Shown here: one piece after another, positions 56,121 through 64,000 of the stretch
Layout of the letters: each line of letters starts with the position of its first letter
How positions within the stretch are numbered: position 1 is the stretch's first letter
Assembly: GCF_038003045.1 (NCBI RefSeq)
Contig: NZ_JBBOOK010000001.1
Span: 620,001 to 684,000 of the forward strand
Origin: Sporosarcina sp. FSL W7-1349
GTDB taxonomy: Bacteria > Bacillota > Bacilli > Bacillales_A > Planococcaceae
Reading direction: 5' to 3'
Length of the DNA stretch: 64,000 nt
Notes under the pieces: generated by a model
What the model was told of the DNA's origin: nothing
Database searches by the model: none
Seen by the model: only the letters and a program-made list of their open reading frames with translations
Position numbers and translations under genes: made by a program

Positions 56121-56480
56121 ATGCAAATCCAAATGAAGCGGGCGTATGATCCGGTGGCGGATGATGATGGGGCACGGGTTCTGGTCGATCGTTTGTGGCC
56201 GAGAGGGTTGTCAAAGGAGAAGTTGAAGTTGGATCATTGGATGAAGGAGGTCGCCCCTTCCCATGAGTTGCGGAAATGGTTCGGCCATGATCCTGATAAG
56301 TTTGAGGTGTTTTCACGAAAGTACGAAGAAGAACTGCAATCAGACGTTGCCCAGGCACAGTTAATACAACTGATTGAAATGGCGCATAGCGGGCGGCTTA
56401 CGCTTGTTTACGGTGCTAAAGATGAGACGTATAATCAGGCCCGTGTATTGAAGGAAATCATCGAACGGCAGCGTGGATAA
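56121..56480 (+). CDS. DUF488 family protein
   Basis: This 119-residue protein has the family marks RAYDPVADDDGARVLVDRLWPRG and LVYGAKDETYNQARVL. Function unknown. AAAGGAGG lies before the ATG. Confidence 0.9.
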   Translation: MQIQMKRAYDPVADDDGARVLVDRLWPRGLSKEKLKLDHWMKEVAPSHELRKWFGHDPDKFEVFSRKYEEELQSDVAQAQLIQLIEMAHSGRLTLVYGAKDETYNQARVLKEIIERQRG

Positions 56481-56494
56481 CCCGCTGCCGTTTT
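56464..56494 (+). terminator. Terminator overlapping the end of the DUF488 gene
   Basis: AACGGCAGCG (56464-56473) pairs with CGCTGCCGTT (56483-56492), T residues follow, and the stop codon lies in the loop. Confidence 0.8.
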
Positions 56495-56612
56495 CCTTGT
56501 TTTCGATTTATCAAAGCAGGCGGACCCGTCACCTTTACATAAAGGGAATCTATCGAACTTTTATTAAAAAGATTATACTGGGAGGAGAATCGATACATAA
56601 GGAGAAAACAGG

Positions 56613-56708
56613 ATGATGAAACGGATTGCCGCTGTCGATGCACTGGCGAATGAATGGCAGGATGCCCTACACAAGCGTATTAGCAAATCGGCAGGTGTAA
56701 GAAGTTAG
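56613..56708 (+). CDS. Possible 31-residue ORF
   Basis: ATG 56613 has AAGGAG at eight bases. The product MMKRIAAVDALANEWQDALH continues for 11 more residues to TAG. No family is recognised, and it may be a remnant of a longer gene. Confidence 0.3.
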   Translation: MMKRIAAVDALANEWQDALHKRISKSAGVRS

Positions 56709-56770
56709 TCGATGGACAAACTGTTTTATGGGAAGCGAGTGATCGCCCTACTTAAAGGAGTGATGACAGC

Positions 56771-57628
56771 ATGCGTCATGAGCGAAAAACGGATCTGGAC
56801 AGCACCGCAGAACGGGTCGCGCTGTGGCGTGCTTTGCACGTTTAGATTGATTCCCCGCCTTATGTGATGGAAGATCAGATTGCTTTGCAGCTGGTGAATC
56901 CAAGCGACAATTGGAGGGAACGCCCCGATATGGACTCTGATTTCAGCCGTACCTTTCGGGCATCCATCATGGGGCGGGCTCGTTTTATCGAAGACATCGT
57001 AACCGACCAGGTGAATGAAGGAGTCTCCCAATATGTCATCTTGGGCGCAGGACTTGATACGTTTGCGGAGCGCCGGCCTGAGCTTGGTTCCCGGATGCGC
57101 GTCTTTGAGGTAGATCGTCCCGGTACCCAAGCATGGAAACGCAATCGGCTCATGGAATTGGGCTTCGACATCCCTGAATGGCTCCGCTTTGTTCCAGTCG
57201 ACTTTGAAACAGAAGGCTCCTGGTTGGAGAAACTTCAAGCGGCCGGATTTGACAGGAGCCAGCCAGCTGTCGTGGCTTCCGCCGGAGTTACCCAGTACTT
57301 GACAAAGGAGGCAATCGCGGACACGCTACGCCAGGTTGCAACTCTTTCTCCTGGCTCCCTATTGATGATGACGTTCCTGTTGCCGCCTGAATTGACGGAA
57401 CCTGAAGTACGTTCCGGATTTGAAGAGAGCGAGAAGGGGGCGCGGGCGGGCGGCACCCCGTTCATCAGCTTTTTTTCGCCTCTCGAGATGCTGTCGCTTG
57501 CCCGGGAGGCCGGTTTCTCTGAAGTTCGGCACGTACCCGCTACCGAGTTGAATGAGCGATACTTCACCGGTCGACCCGACAACCTGCGTCTGCCAAGTGG
57601 GGAGGAATTCCTGCTGGCAATGACCTGA
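56771..57628 (+). pseudogene. Class I SAM-dependent methyltransferase interrupted by an in-frame TAG
   Basis: ATG 56771 with AAAGGAG upstream opens a frame RHERKTDLDSTAERVALWRA then LHV, then TAG (56843-56845), then IDSPPYVMEDQIALQLVNP and a complete leucine-carboxyl-methyltransferase-like domain (VILGAGLDTFAERRPEL, FEVDRPGTQAWK, ASAGVTQYLTKEA) to 57628. The expected residue is probably glutamine (CAG to TAG). Translation restarting at ATG 56864 would lose the first 31 residues of the family. The rest of the frame is undamaged, so the lesion is recent or suppressed. Confidence 0.8.
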
Positions 57629-57640
57629 TTTTACTTTTGA

Positions 57641-57698
57641 AACCAGTCCCTGTGTGCGGTACAAATCGGAATTGTTCCTTGCACAGGCACCGGTTTTT
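57641..57698 (+). terminator. Terminator after the methyltransferase
   Basis: An imperfect hairpin pairs the CCCTGTGTGC region with GCACAGG. The right side ends CACCGGTTTTT. Confidence 0.5.
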
Positions 57699-57779
57699 AA
57701 TATTGAGTTTACTTTTTCAAAGTGCGAAATATTGGATAATGGTTTTTCGTATTAAATAGTTTGAGCTATTCAATAAATG

Positions 57780-58151
57780 TTACTTCAAGTTATCATTTAA
57801 AACGCTTTTCTCCAATACCGAAAATTTATCACCGTAAACTTTCGTAATATGGGTTTCTCCCCATTCACACAGTGAATGTAAGATACCTTCTAAGCTTTGT
57901 CCATATTCGCTGAGTTCGTATTCTACTTTTGGAGGAACTTGATTATAGACAATACGAGTAATAACTCCGTCTTCCTCTAATTCTCGCAATTGTTGAGTTA
58001 ACATTTTTTGTGTAATGTTTGGCATGAGACGTTTCAATTCGCTTGTTCGTTTTTTGCCGTGTGTCAGATGGCAAAGGATCACACATTTCCATTTACCTCC
58101 GATTACTTCGAGTGTTGCTTCAACAGAAATATTGTATTTCTTGGCTTGCAT
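57780..58151 (-). CDS. HxlR family transcriptional regulator
   Basis: This 123-residue winged-helix regulator has the family core VIGGKWKCVILCHLTHGKKR, NITQKMLTQQLRELEEDG and PPKVEYELSEYGQSL. Cysteines C28 (in KCVILC) and C32 are kept; in YodB-type members an early cysteine senses quinones or electrophiles. It is divergent from an aldo-keto reductase it probably controls. AGGAGG precedes the ATG. Confidence 0.92.
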   Translation of the reverse strand: MQAKKYNISVEATLEVIGGKWKCVILCHLTHGKKRTSELKRLMPNITQKMLTQQLRELEEDGVITRIVYNQVPPKVEYELSEYGQSLEGILHSLCEWGETHITKVYGDKFSVLEKSVLNDNLK

Positions 58152-58179
58152 ATGTTGTCCTCCTTGTATAGGAACTAAA

Positions 58180-58217
58180 AGGTGCCTATATTACTTTTTG
58201 GTATCTATATCACTTTA
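58180..58217. promoter_or_regulatory. Direct-repeat operator candidate between hxlR and the aldo-keto reductase
   Basis: Two adjacent 19-bp units (58180-58198 and 58199-58217) agree at 14 positions, with core GGTNNCTATATNACTTT. They lie 29 bases before the hxlR start and 124 before the reductase. HxlR dimers could bind here. Confidence 0.5.
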
Positions 58218-58340
58218 AAGTGCGTACTTTTCATTAAGGATGATATATATCATAATAACATTTGCAGGAACGTGCATACTATACGTACTTTTTCGGTGAA
58301 ACAAAAAAAACACATAAAAAATTTGGAGGTTGGCCATAGG

Positions 58341-59183
58341 ATGATTTCAAATTTACAAGATACAACAACACTGCATAATGGCGTGAAAATGCCTTGGTTC
58401 GGACTTGGCGTTTTTAAAGTCGAAGAAGGGCCTGAACTGGTAAATGCAGTAAAAACAGCAATTACTCACGGATACCGTAGCATTGATACGGCAGCGATTT
58501 ATGCGAATGAAGAAGGGGTCGGCAAAGGAATTCAAGAAGGGCTGAAAGAAACAGGTATTTCAAGGAAAGAGCTATTTGTTACGTCAAAGGTTTGGAACTC
58601 AGATTTAGGGTATGAATCAACAATTGCTGCATACGAAACAAGTTTACGGAAACTCGGCTTGGAGTATCTGGATTTATATTTGATTCATTGGCCGGTGGAA
58701 GGGAAGTATAAAGAGGCTTGGAAAGCATTAGAAACACTTTATAAAGAAGGCCGAGTCAAAGCAATTGGCGTCAGTAATTTTCAAATCCATCATTTGGAAG
58801 ATTTGATGAAGGATGCCGAAATTAAACCGATGGTCAATCAAGTGGAGCGCCATCCACGATTAACGCAAAAAGAGCTGCAAGCCTTCTGCCAAAGCCATGA
58901 CATTCAGCTTGAGGCATGGTCGCCATTAATGCAAGGTGAGTTGCTTTCCAATGAAGTACTTCAGAAAATTGCGGACAAGCATAATAAATCCGTCGCTCAA
59001 ACGATTTTGCGTTGGGATTTGCAGCAAGGGGTTGTCATCATCCCAAAATCAACAAAAGAACATCGCATTGTTGAAAATTCGAGTGTCTTTGATTTTGAAT
59101 TGACGGATGAAGAAATGAAGATCATTGATGGGTTGAATCAAAATTATCGAGTTGGGCCGGATCCGGATAACTTTGATTTTTAA
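58341..59183 (+). CDS. Aldo-keto reductase (YvgN/methylglyoxal reductase-like)
   Basis: This 280-residue, NADPH-dependent reductase has the catalytic tetrad in SIDTAAIYANE, FVTSKVW and LIHWPV, the AKR signature VKAIGVSNFQ and cofactor site IIPKSTKEHR. It is similar in length and motifs to B. subtilis YvgN. ATG 58341 (MISNLQDTTTLHNG) is the start; the ORF upstream to 58182 covers the promoter. Confidence 0.94.
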   Translation: MISNLQDTTTLHNGVKMPWFGLGVFKVEEGPELVNAVKTAITHGYRSIDTAAIYANEEGVGKGIQEGLKETGISRKELFVTSKVWNSDLGYESTIAAYETSLRKLGLEYLDLYLIHWPVEGKYKEAWKALETLYKEGRVKAIGVSNFQIHHLEDLMKDAEIKPMVNQVERHPRLTQKELQAFCQSHDIQLEAWSPLMQGELLSNEVLQKIADKHNKSVAQTILRWDLQQGVVIIPKSTKEHRIVENSSVFDFELTDEEMKIIDGLNQNYRVGPDPDNFDF

Positions 59184-59222
59184 TAAGGAACGGTGTAAAA
59201 CACAATCTTGGGAGGGACCTGC

Positions 59223-60017
59223 ATGCAACTGAATTTGAAGGGGAAAACGGCACTCGTTACTGGGTCTACGTCAGGAATTGGAAAAGCGATCGCCGTCGCT
59301 TTAGCGGCGGAAGGGACCGCAGTCCTTATTAATGGACGCCGTGAAGAAAAAGTCGCTGAAACGATAAAAGAAATCCAAGAACAGTATTCTGACGCCGTCC
59401 TTCATCCGGTAGTGGCTGATTTGGCAACGGAGCAAGGATGCCGACAGGTAATCGAGATGTACCCTGAAGTGGACATTCTGATTAACAACTTGGGAATTTT
59501 CGAGCCTGCCGAGTATTTTGATATTCGTGATGAAGATTGGTTTAAGTTTTTTGAAACCAACATCATGAGTGGCGTTCGACTTACCCGCCATTATGTCAAC
59601 CGAATGATTCAGAAAAAAGAAGGCAGAGTCATCTTTATCGCAAGCGAAGCAGCGATCATGCCATCTCAAGAAATGGCTCATTACAGCGCGACCAAAACGA
59701 TGCAGCTCTCGATTTCCCGTAGTTTAGCCGAGCTGACTACCGGGACGAATGTGACGGTCAATACGGTTATGCCTGGTTCGACGTTAACTGAAGGCGTGGA
59801 AACGATGTTGAACAGCCTTTATCCGAATGAGATCTTAACGATGGAGGAAGCTGAAAAGCGATTTATGAAAGAAAATCGGCCAACTTCCATTATTCAAAGG
59901 CTTATCCGACCCGAAGAAATTGCACATTTCGTTACCTTCTTGTGCAGCCCACTCACCTCGGCCATTAATGGTTCTGCGTTACGGATCGATGGAGGTTTAG
60001 TGCGTAGTGTGTTTTAA
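59223..60017 (+). CDS. Short-chain dehydrogenase/reductase
   Basis: This 264-residue SDR has TGSTSGIG, NNLGIFEP, IASEAAIMPSQEM then HYSATK (Tyr-Lys pair), and a C-terminal GSALRIDGGLV. GGGAGGGA lies six bases before ATG 59223, 39 bases after the aldo-keto reductase, so it is probably in that operon and under HxlR. Substrate unknown. Confidence 0.93.
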   Translation: MQLNLKGKTALVTGSTSGIGKAIAVALAAEGTAVLINGRREEKVAETIKEIQEQYSDAVLHPVVADLATEQGCRQVIEMYPEVDILINNLGIFEPAEYFDIRDEDWFKFFETNIMSGVRLTRHYVNRMIQKKEGRVIFIASEAAIMPSQEMAHYSATKTMQLSISRSLAELTTGTNVTVNTVMPGSTLTEGVETMLNSLYPNEILTMEEAEKRFMKENRPTSIIQRLIRPEEIAHFVTFLCSPLTSAINGSALRIDGGLVRSVF

Positions 60018-60023
60018 TAACAG

Positions 60024-60070
60024 AACGGTGCCAGGTTCCTGACAAAGGGGAACATGGGCACCGTTTTTTT
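60024..60070 (+). terminator. Terminator after the reductase operon
   Basis: AACGGTGCC (60024-60032) pairs with GGCACCGTT (60057-60065), with an inner TTCC/GGAA stem and a seven-T run. The arms resemble the ends of the dispersed palindromic repeat. Confidence 0.88.
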
Positions 60071-60072
60071 AT

Positions 60073-60124
60073 TTGCAATACAGCAAAATAAGATTATAAT
60101 TAAAGTGACGTTTGTATATACAAA
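60073..60124 (+). promoter_or_regulatory. Promoter and palindromic operator of the marR operon
   Basis: TTGCAA (60073-60078), 16 bases, TATAAT (60095-60100) form a sigma-A promoter. A perfect 14-bp palindrome TTTGTATATACAAA (60111-60124) lies at about the transcription start and is a good candidate operator for the MarR protein encoded downstream. Confidence 0.65.
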
Positions 60125-60165
60125 TGAATTTAGTTATCAATTATAGAAGGGGATAGGACTCGTTG

Positions 60166-60246
60166 ATGGAAAAAAATGTAGAGCCAGTCTTACTAATGAT
60201 GGATAAAACTCTGTTGTTCGGGTGGCGTTATCATGGAGACTCCTAA
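60166..60246 (+). CDS. 26-residue leader ORF overlapping marR
   Basis: ATG 60166 (or TTG 60163), preceded by AAGGGGATAGG, opens a frame MEKNVEPVLLMMDKTLLFGW followed by RYHGDS and TAA at 60244-60246. It overlaps the marR start by 14 bases, and marR has no clear ribosome site of its own. Translation of marR may therefore depend on this ORF. No similarity is recognised. Confidence 0.45.
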   Translation: MEKNVEPVLLMMDKTLLFGWRYHGDS

Positions 60247-60667
60247 TTCTGATTATTTACTAAGAAACTGCCTGTATTTTACCACTGCCCGATTTGCAAG
60301 GCAGATGGAAAAGCTAGCTGGGGAAGCATTTTCATCAATCGATATCCCCCCTTCTTACGCTTATTTGATCATTACAATCCATGATTATCCGGGGATTACT
60401 CAAAAAGAGCTGTGTAAAAAGCTTACGATTGCTCCCTCAACAAGTACTAGGCTCATTGACAAACTGGTAAAACAAAACTATGTAGAGCGGAAGCCTGACG
60501 GTAAACATATTTTGATTTATTTAACCGAAGAGGGAACAGCTTTGTGTAACGAAATATATGAGAGTTTGAATAAAATTTATTTGCGACACGCAGAGATTTT
60601 GGATGAAACTCATAGCCAGCAATTGATTCACTTACTACATAAAGCAAGTGAATTGATGGAAAAATAA
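60233..60667 (+). CDS. MarR family transcriptional regulator
   Basis: This 144-residue winged-helix regulator has ITQKELCKKLTIAPSTSTRL (recognition helix region), then VERKPDGKHILIYLTEEG (wing). It lies 19 bases before a short-chain dehydrogenase gene, which it probably co-regulates together with itself through the palindrome at 60111-60124. The start has poor ribosome-binding sequence and overlaps a short upstream ORF. Confidence 0.9.
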   Translation: METPNSDYLLRNCLYFTTARFARQMEKLAGEAFSSIDIPPSYAYLIITIHDYPGITQKELCKKLTIAPSTSTRLIDKLVKQNYVERKPDGKHILIYLTEEGTALCNEIYESLNKIYLRHAEILDETHSQQLIHLLHKASELMEK

Positions 60668-60686
60668 TAGATAAAGGAGCTTTCAC

Positions 60687-61373
60687 ATGGGAATCATGAC
60701 GAATCAAATTGCTTTAGTAACAGGTGCAGGAACTGGATTAGGGCGGGCAACAGCACTTCAATTGGCGGCCGAAGATGCGAAGGTTATCTTAACGGGAAGA
60801 CGTCAGGAAAAATTGCAGGAAGTAGCGCAACTTATTGAACAGGCGGGTGGACAATCGATTGTATACCCAATGGATGTGACCAATCCGGAAGAGGTTACGA
60901 GGCTGCGTGAATATTTACTCGCTCAAGTAGGTCGGGTCGACGTGTTAATCAATAACGTCGGGGGAACCGGTGAGTACAGCACAGTCCATGACATGACGGT
61001 TTCGTCATGGGATCATACAATCCGTCTTAACTTATATAGCTCATTTTTAGTAACCAATGCAGTTCTTCCTATAATGAGAAAACAAAAATATGGTCGAATT
61101 GTATCCATTACTTCGGCTATGGCTAACTTTGTGTACGAAGGCTTAGGAGCATATTCCGCTGCTAAAGCAGGTTTGGAAGGGTTAATGCGAACTGTGGCAC
61201 TCGAAGAAGAAAAACATGGTATTTTAGTGAACATGTACGATCCAGGGAATTTGAAAACGGAACAAAACCCTTATGGAGAAGGAGATCCAGCTACAGTTGT
61301 TGATGGAATTGTAAAATTGGCAACTTTACCAGCAGATGGGAGTAGTGGACAGGTTATTAGAGCGGACCAATAA
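60687..61373 (+). CDS. Short-chain dehydrogenase/reductase
   Basis: This 228-residue SDR has TGAGTGLG, NNVGGTGE, SITSAMA then AYSAAKAG, and DPGNLKTE. It is slightly shorter than classical SDRs (about 245) and lacks the usual C-terminal DGG segment (ends SGQVIRADQ). AAAGGAG precedes the ATG. It is probably co-transcribed with marR. Confidence 0.92.
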   Translation: MGIMTNQIALVTGAGTGLGRATALQLAAEDAKVILTGRRQEKLQEVAQLIEQAGGQSIVYPMDVTNPEEVTRLREYLLAQVGRVDVLINNVGGTGEYSTVHDMTVSSWDHTIRLNLYSSFLVTNAVLPIMRKQKYGRIVSITSAMANFVYEGLGAYSAAKAGLEGLMRTVALEEEKHGILVNMYDPGNLKTEQNPYGEGDPATVVDGIVKLATLPADGSSGQVIRADQ

Positions 61374-61541
61374 GACTGTAGGTAACGTACATATTACCGG
61401 CATTTATAATATGGAAAAATCATCTGAATAAAAAATTGAAGTGAAGGTAAAAGTAAGTTGATGGGACTCAGCTCCAACGTGATATTTCACTTTCATAAAA
61501 TTTCAAGTGAATTAAAACGGGAATAAGAGGAGGATGGACAT

Positions 61542-62300
61542 ATGGAATTATCAAACAAAATTGCGGTCGTGACGGGTGCTGGAAGCGGTATTGGCCGAGC
61601 AAGCAGCTTGAAACTTGCTAGTAACGGTGCAAAAGTTGTTTTAGTTGATTTCAATAAGGAAACAGGGGAAGAAACGTTAAAACTTGTGAAAGAACAAGGT
61701 GGGGAAGGCATTTTCGTACAAGCCGATGTCTCGAAAACAGAGGATGTGCAAAACTATGTCAATAAAGCTGTCGAAACTTATGGCCGCATAAATGTATTTT
61801 TTAACAACGCGGGGATCATTCAAAAGTTCGCTCCTTTTACGTCAGTTGAAGAATCCGAATTTGACCGTATTATGTCCGTCAATGTAAAAGGGATATTCCT
61901 TGGAATGAAATATATATTAAAAGTGATGGAGGAACAAGGGCACGGCTCCGTGATAAATACGGCTTCTACCGCAGGAATTCGCGCAGAACATAGCGTTGCT
62001 GTATACTCTGCCAGCAAACATGCAGTTATCGGTTTAACGAAAGGTGCCGCGTTAGAATATGCAAAAAAAGGAATTCGAATTAATGCACTTTGTCCGGGAG
62101 GAGTAGAAACATCCTTAACAGCGAGTGTTACTGAGCAGTTTGAAAAGGGTGGTTACGTCCCTGAGGAAATACCAAATATGCGAATGGGCCGATATGCTGC
62201 GCCTGAAGAACTGGCGGAAATGGTCGTTTATTTAGCGTCAGAAAAAGCGAGTTACATGACAGGTTCAGTAGTTGTTGTCGACGGAGGCTTAACTTTATAA
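61542..62300 (+). CDS. Short-chain dehydrogenase/reductase (classical)
   Basis: This 252-residue SDR has TGAGSGIG, acidic D37 after the second strand (VLVDFN, suggesting NAD preference), NNAGII, NTASTAG then YSASKHA, PGGVETSL and VVVDGGLTL. AAGAGGAGGAT lies upstream. The gap of 168 bases from the previous gene allows its own promoter, though none is obvious. Confidence 0.94.
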   Translation: MELSNKIAVVTGAGSGIGRASSLKLASNGAKVVLVDFNKETGEETLKLVKEQGGEGIFVQADVSKTEDVQNYVNKAVETYGRINVFFNNAGIIQKFAPFTSVEESEFDRIMSVNVKGIFLGMKYILKVMEEQGHGSVINTASTAGIRAEHSVAVYSASKHAVIGLTKGAALEYAKKGIRINALCPGGVETSLTASVTEQFEKGGYVPEEIPNMRMGRYAAPEELAEMVVYLASEKASYMTGSVVVVDGGLTL

Positions 62301-62531
62301 TTTTTCCAGTATAAGAGCAGTAATGGGAATGGGTACTTCGGAAGCAAATTATTTTGCAATAGAAGGAGCACCTGTGAACACGTCTTTTACATGTCAGGGG
62401 AAACCATGCCAAGGTATCCCTTTTTCGGCATGGCATTCACAATGTGCTCTCGTGCAACTTCCTTCCTAATATGAAGTAAATTAGCTTACGCAGTAGTCCC
62501 ACAAGAAATGTACCTACCATAGCAGTCATTG

Positions 62532-62577
62532 AAAAAAGGATTCACTTGGTTTGTTACTGCCAAGTGGATCCTTTTTT
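62532..62577. terminator. Bidirectional terminator between the SDR gene and iclR
   Basis: AAAAAAGGATTCACTTGG pairs with CCAAGTGGATCCTTTTTT around a 10-base loop between convergent genes. The 62301-62531 gap before it holds only a small hairpin (CCATGCC 62404-62410 with GGCATGG 62427-62433). Confidence 0.9.
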
Positions 62578-63377
62578 CATAAGTGGGTGATTCGATGTGA
62601 CTTTGACAAATCCGAGCTGATTTGTTCGGCAGTTTGCAGCAGCAGCGGTAGAAATTTTTCTTCAATGAGTTCGCTATTTATCCGATCGGCATGAGATGAA
62701 ATATTGATTGCCGCCACTGTTTTCCCTTCATGATTCCGTATGGGGGCTGCCAAGGAGCTGAGTCCTTCTTCCAATTGCTGTTCCACAAATACCCAACCAT
62801 CTTTTTTGATTTGATCAAGCCTTGCCAGTAGGGCAGCTGGATCGACTACTGTTTGTTTTGTAAATGACTGTAAATTTGTTTCATTAAAAAACTGTTCCTT
62901 TTCGTCCGGGGATAAATATGCGAGCAACACTTGTCCCATGGAAGTTGCGTAGGCAGGTAATTTGGAGCCCACCTCCAAAGAAATGGCCATGATCCGTTTT
63001 GTCGGGATTCTGGCGACATAAACGATATCTGTCCCATCTAAAACGGAAATCGAAGTAGATTCTCCCGTCTGCTCGACTAGTTTTCTCATATGCGGATGGG
63101 CGATTTCCCAAATGTTTTTGGAAGAAAGATACGAATATCCGAGGGACAGGACACGGGCGGTTAACGAAAAATGGCCTTCCTCCGATGTAGCAAACCCTAA
63201 ACTTTCTAATGTAAGTAATATTCTGCGTACAGCTGGCCGGCTCAATCCCGTAATTTTCGCAGCTTCCGTTACAGTGAGCGTTGGATTTTCATGTGAAAAT
63301 GCTTGAACTACGAGTAAGCCCCGTTCCAATGATTGGATAAAATCAGCGTTATTAATAGAATTATTTGAAAGTTCCAT
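62577..63377 (-). CDS. IclR family transcriptional regulator
   Basis: This 266-residue protein has an N-terminal winged helix (ERGLLVVQAFS, LTVTEAAKITGLSRPAVRRI) and the C-terminal IclR effector domain (AYATSMGQVLLAYLSPDE, APIRNHEGKTVAAINIS). ATG 63377 has AAGGGG eight bases upstream; the longer frame to 63476 spans the operator. It is divergent from a muconate cycloisomerase-like gene, fitting a PcaR/CatR-type role. Confidence 0.92.
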   Translation of the reverse strand: MELSNNSINNADFIQSLERGLLVVQAFSHENPTLTVTEAAKITGLSRPAVRRILLTLESLGFATSEEGHFSLTARVLSLGYSYLSSKNIWEIAHPHMRKLVEQTGESTSISVLDGTDIVYVARIPTKRIMAISLEVGSKLPAYATSMGQVLLAYLSPDEKEQFFNETNLQSFTKQTVVDPAALLARLDQIKKDGWVFVEQQLEEGLSSLAAPIRNHEGKTVAAINISSHADRINSELIEEKFLPLLLQTAEQISSDLSKSHRITHL

Positions 63378-63411
63378 TGACAATCCCCTTACTTTCATGA
63401 TTAGATTAAAG

Positions 63412-63448
63412 TGTACGATATACGAAATAAATGTACGTTTATCGTACA
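63412..63448. promoter_or_regulatory. Operator candidate between iclR and the cycloisomerase gene
   Basis: TGTACG-TTTAT-CGTACA (63432-63448) is a perfect spaced palindrome. A second TGTACGATA arm at 63412-63420 pairs with TATCGTACA (63440-63448). Such nested TGTACG sites in a divergent intergenic region are good candidates for IclR binding and autoregulation. Confidence 0.55.
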
Positions 63449-63504
63449 ATATGTCGTGCGTCCTTGCAAGAGTCATCGTATAAAAATAGTAGAGGAGAAT
63501 AAGG

Positions 63505-64000
63505 ATGAAAACAGCGATTAAACAGCTTCAATCCGTCATCGTGGACGTTCCTATCAAAAGACCTCATCAATTTTCTACCGAAATTGTGTCAACAAAAAGT
63601 TTTGTAATCATTCAAGTAGAGTTGGAGAATGGTCTGATTGGGATAGGAGAAGGAACGACGCCGGGCATTTGGTGGAACGGGGAAAGCACGGAGACGATGC
63701 AGCTGGTAATTGAGCAGTATATCAAACCGCTTCTCATCGGGAAAGACCCAAGAAATATAGAGCAGTTATTGCAGTCGTTTGATCGTCATGTACGTGCCAA
63801 TCCATTTGCAAAAGCGACAGTAGAAATGGCGCTTTTTGATGTCGTCGGCAAAATCTACAATGCACCGGTCCACCAATTACTGGGCGGTTTATTTCAAGAG
63901 GCGATCGATGTGAAATGGGCGTTGGCGACAGGAGATGCGGATGGCGATATCGAAGAAGGTAAAGAGCTTGTCCGCAGCAAGCAATATAAGGATTTTAAAA
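63505..64000 (+). CDS. Muconate cycloisomerase-like enolase-superfamily enzyme, N-terminal part
   Basis: The gene starts at ATG 63505 (GAGGAG seven bases before) and runs off the window after 165 codons. The N-terminal capping domain (VIVDVPIKRPHQFST, GLIGIGEGTTPG) and FAKATVEMALFDVVGK resemble muconate/chloromuconate cycloisomerases of the enolase superfamily, which act in aromatic ring catabolism. The catalytic lysines and metal ligands lie beyond the window, so the exact reaction is open. Confidence 0.85.
   Translation, partial: MKTAIKQLQSVIVDVPIKRPHQFSTEIVSTKSFVIIQVELENGLIGIGEGTTPGIWWNGESTETMQLVIEQYIKPLLIGKDPRNIEQLLQSFDRHVRANPFAKATVEMALFDVVGKIYNAPVHQLLGGLFQEAIDVKWALATGDADGDIEEGKELVRSKQYKDFK

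Overview
The window is a piece of chromosome from a low-to-medium-GC, endospore-forming member of the Bacillales. A Planococcaceae-type genome (Sporosarcina-like) is my best guess. The basis is the gene set and order: recN, spoIVB, spo0A, yqiK, yqzF, bkdR, the bkd operon, yqiW (brxB), yqjC-D-E, yqjH (dinB), rnz, namA, proI, yqjP and yqjQ follow one another much as in Bacillus subtilis. I made no database search; family names come from recognising sequence motifs.

Positions 1-31500 are core genome. First come DNA repair and sporulation control (recN end, spoIVB, spo0A with a sigma-H/0A-box promoter). Next is a branched-chain amino acid catabolic block: the regulator bkdR, leucine dehydrogenase, and the branched-chain keto acid dehydrogenase complex E3, E1 alpha, E1 beta and E2. 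It leads into a propionyl-CoA/methylmalonyl-CoA block (mutA, mutB, meaB, epimerase, carboxyltransferase). Together these would turn valine and isoleucine carbon into succinyl-CoA. The butyrate branch genes ptb and buk, present in the B. subtilis operon, are absent. Housekeeping genes follow: bacilliredoxin, the 31-residue stressosome anchor Prli42, a YqjE-type peptidase, a lone CheW, DNA polymerase IV, RNase Z, NamA, and proI under a proline T-box.

Positions 31500-57700 are accessory and visibly decayed. They hold transporters (SulP, TSUP, BCCT), a two-component system with an ABC exporter whose permease is split, a JAMM-type protein with an unknown partner, a large 7TM hybrid histidine kinase bracketed by direct repeats, a TPR protein and an M20 peptidase with an unusual N-terminal domain. 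Several genes carry single-base lesions: a frameshift plus in-frame TGA (pRiA4b ORF-3 family), an in-frame TAA (JAMM partner), a frameshift (permease) and an in-frame TAG (methyltransferase). Dispersed small palindromic repeats and a degenerate type I toxin-like locus lie in the same stretch.

Positions 57700-64000 are a redox/catabolic cluster: an HxlR regulator divergent from an aldo-keto reductase, three short-chain dehydrogenases, a MarR regulator with a palindromic operator and a short upstream ORF, and an IclR regulator divergent from a muconate cycloisomerase-like gene that runs off the window.

The most notable observation is that the BkdR homologue has lost the GAFTGA loop and both arginine-finger positions of sigma-54 activators. 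No -12/-24 promoter is visible before the bkd operon, so control of this pathway has probably been rewired to sigma-A.
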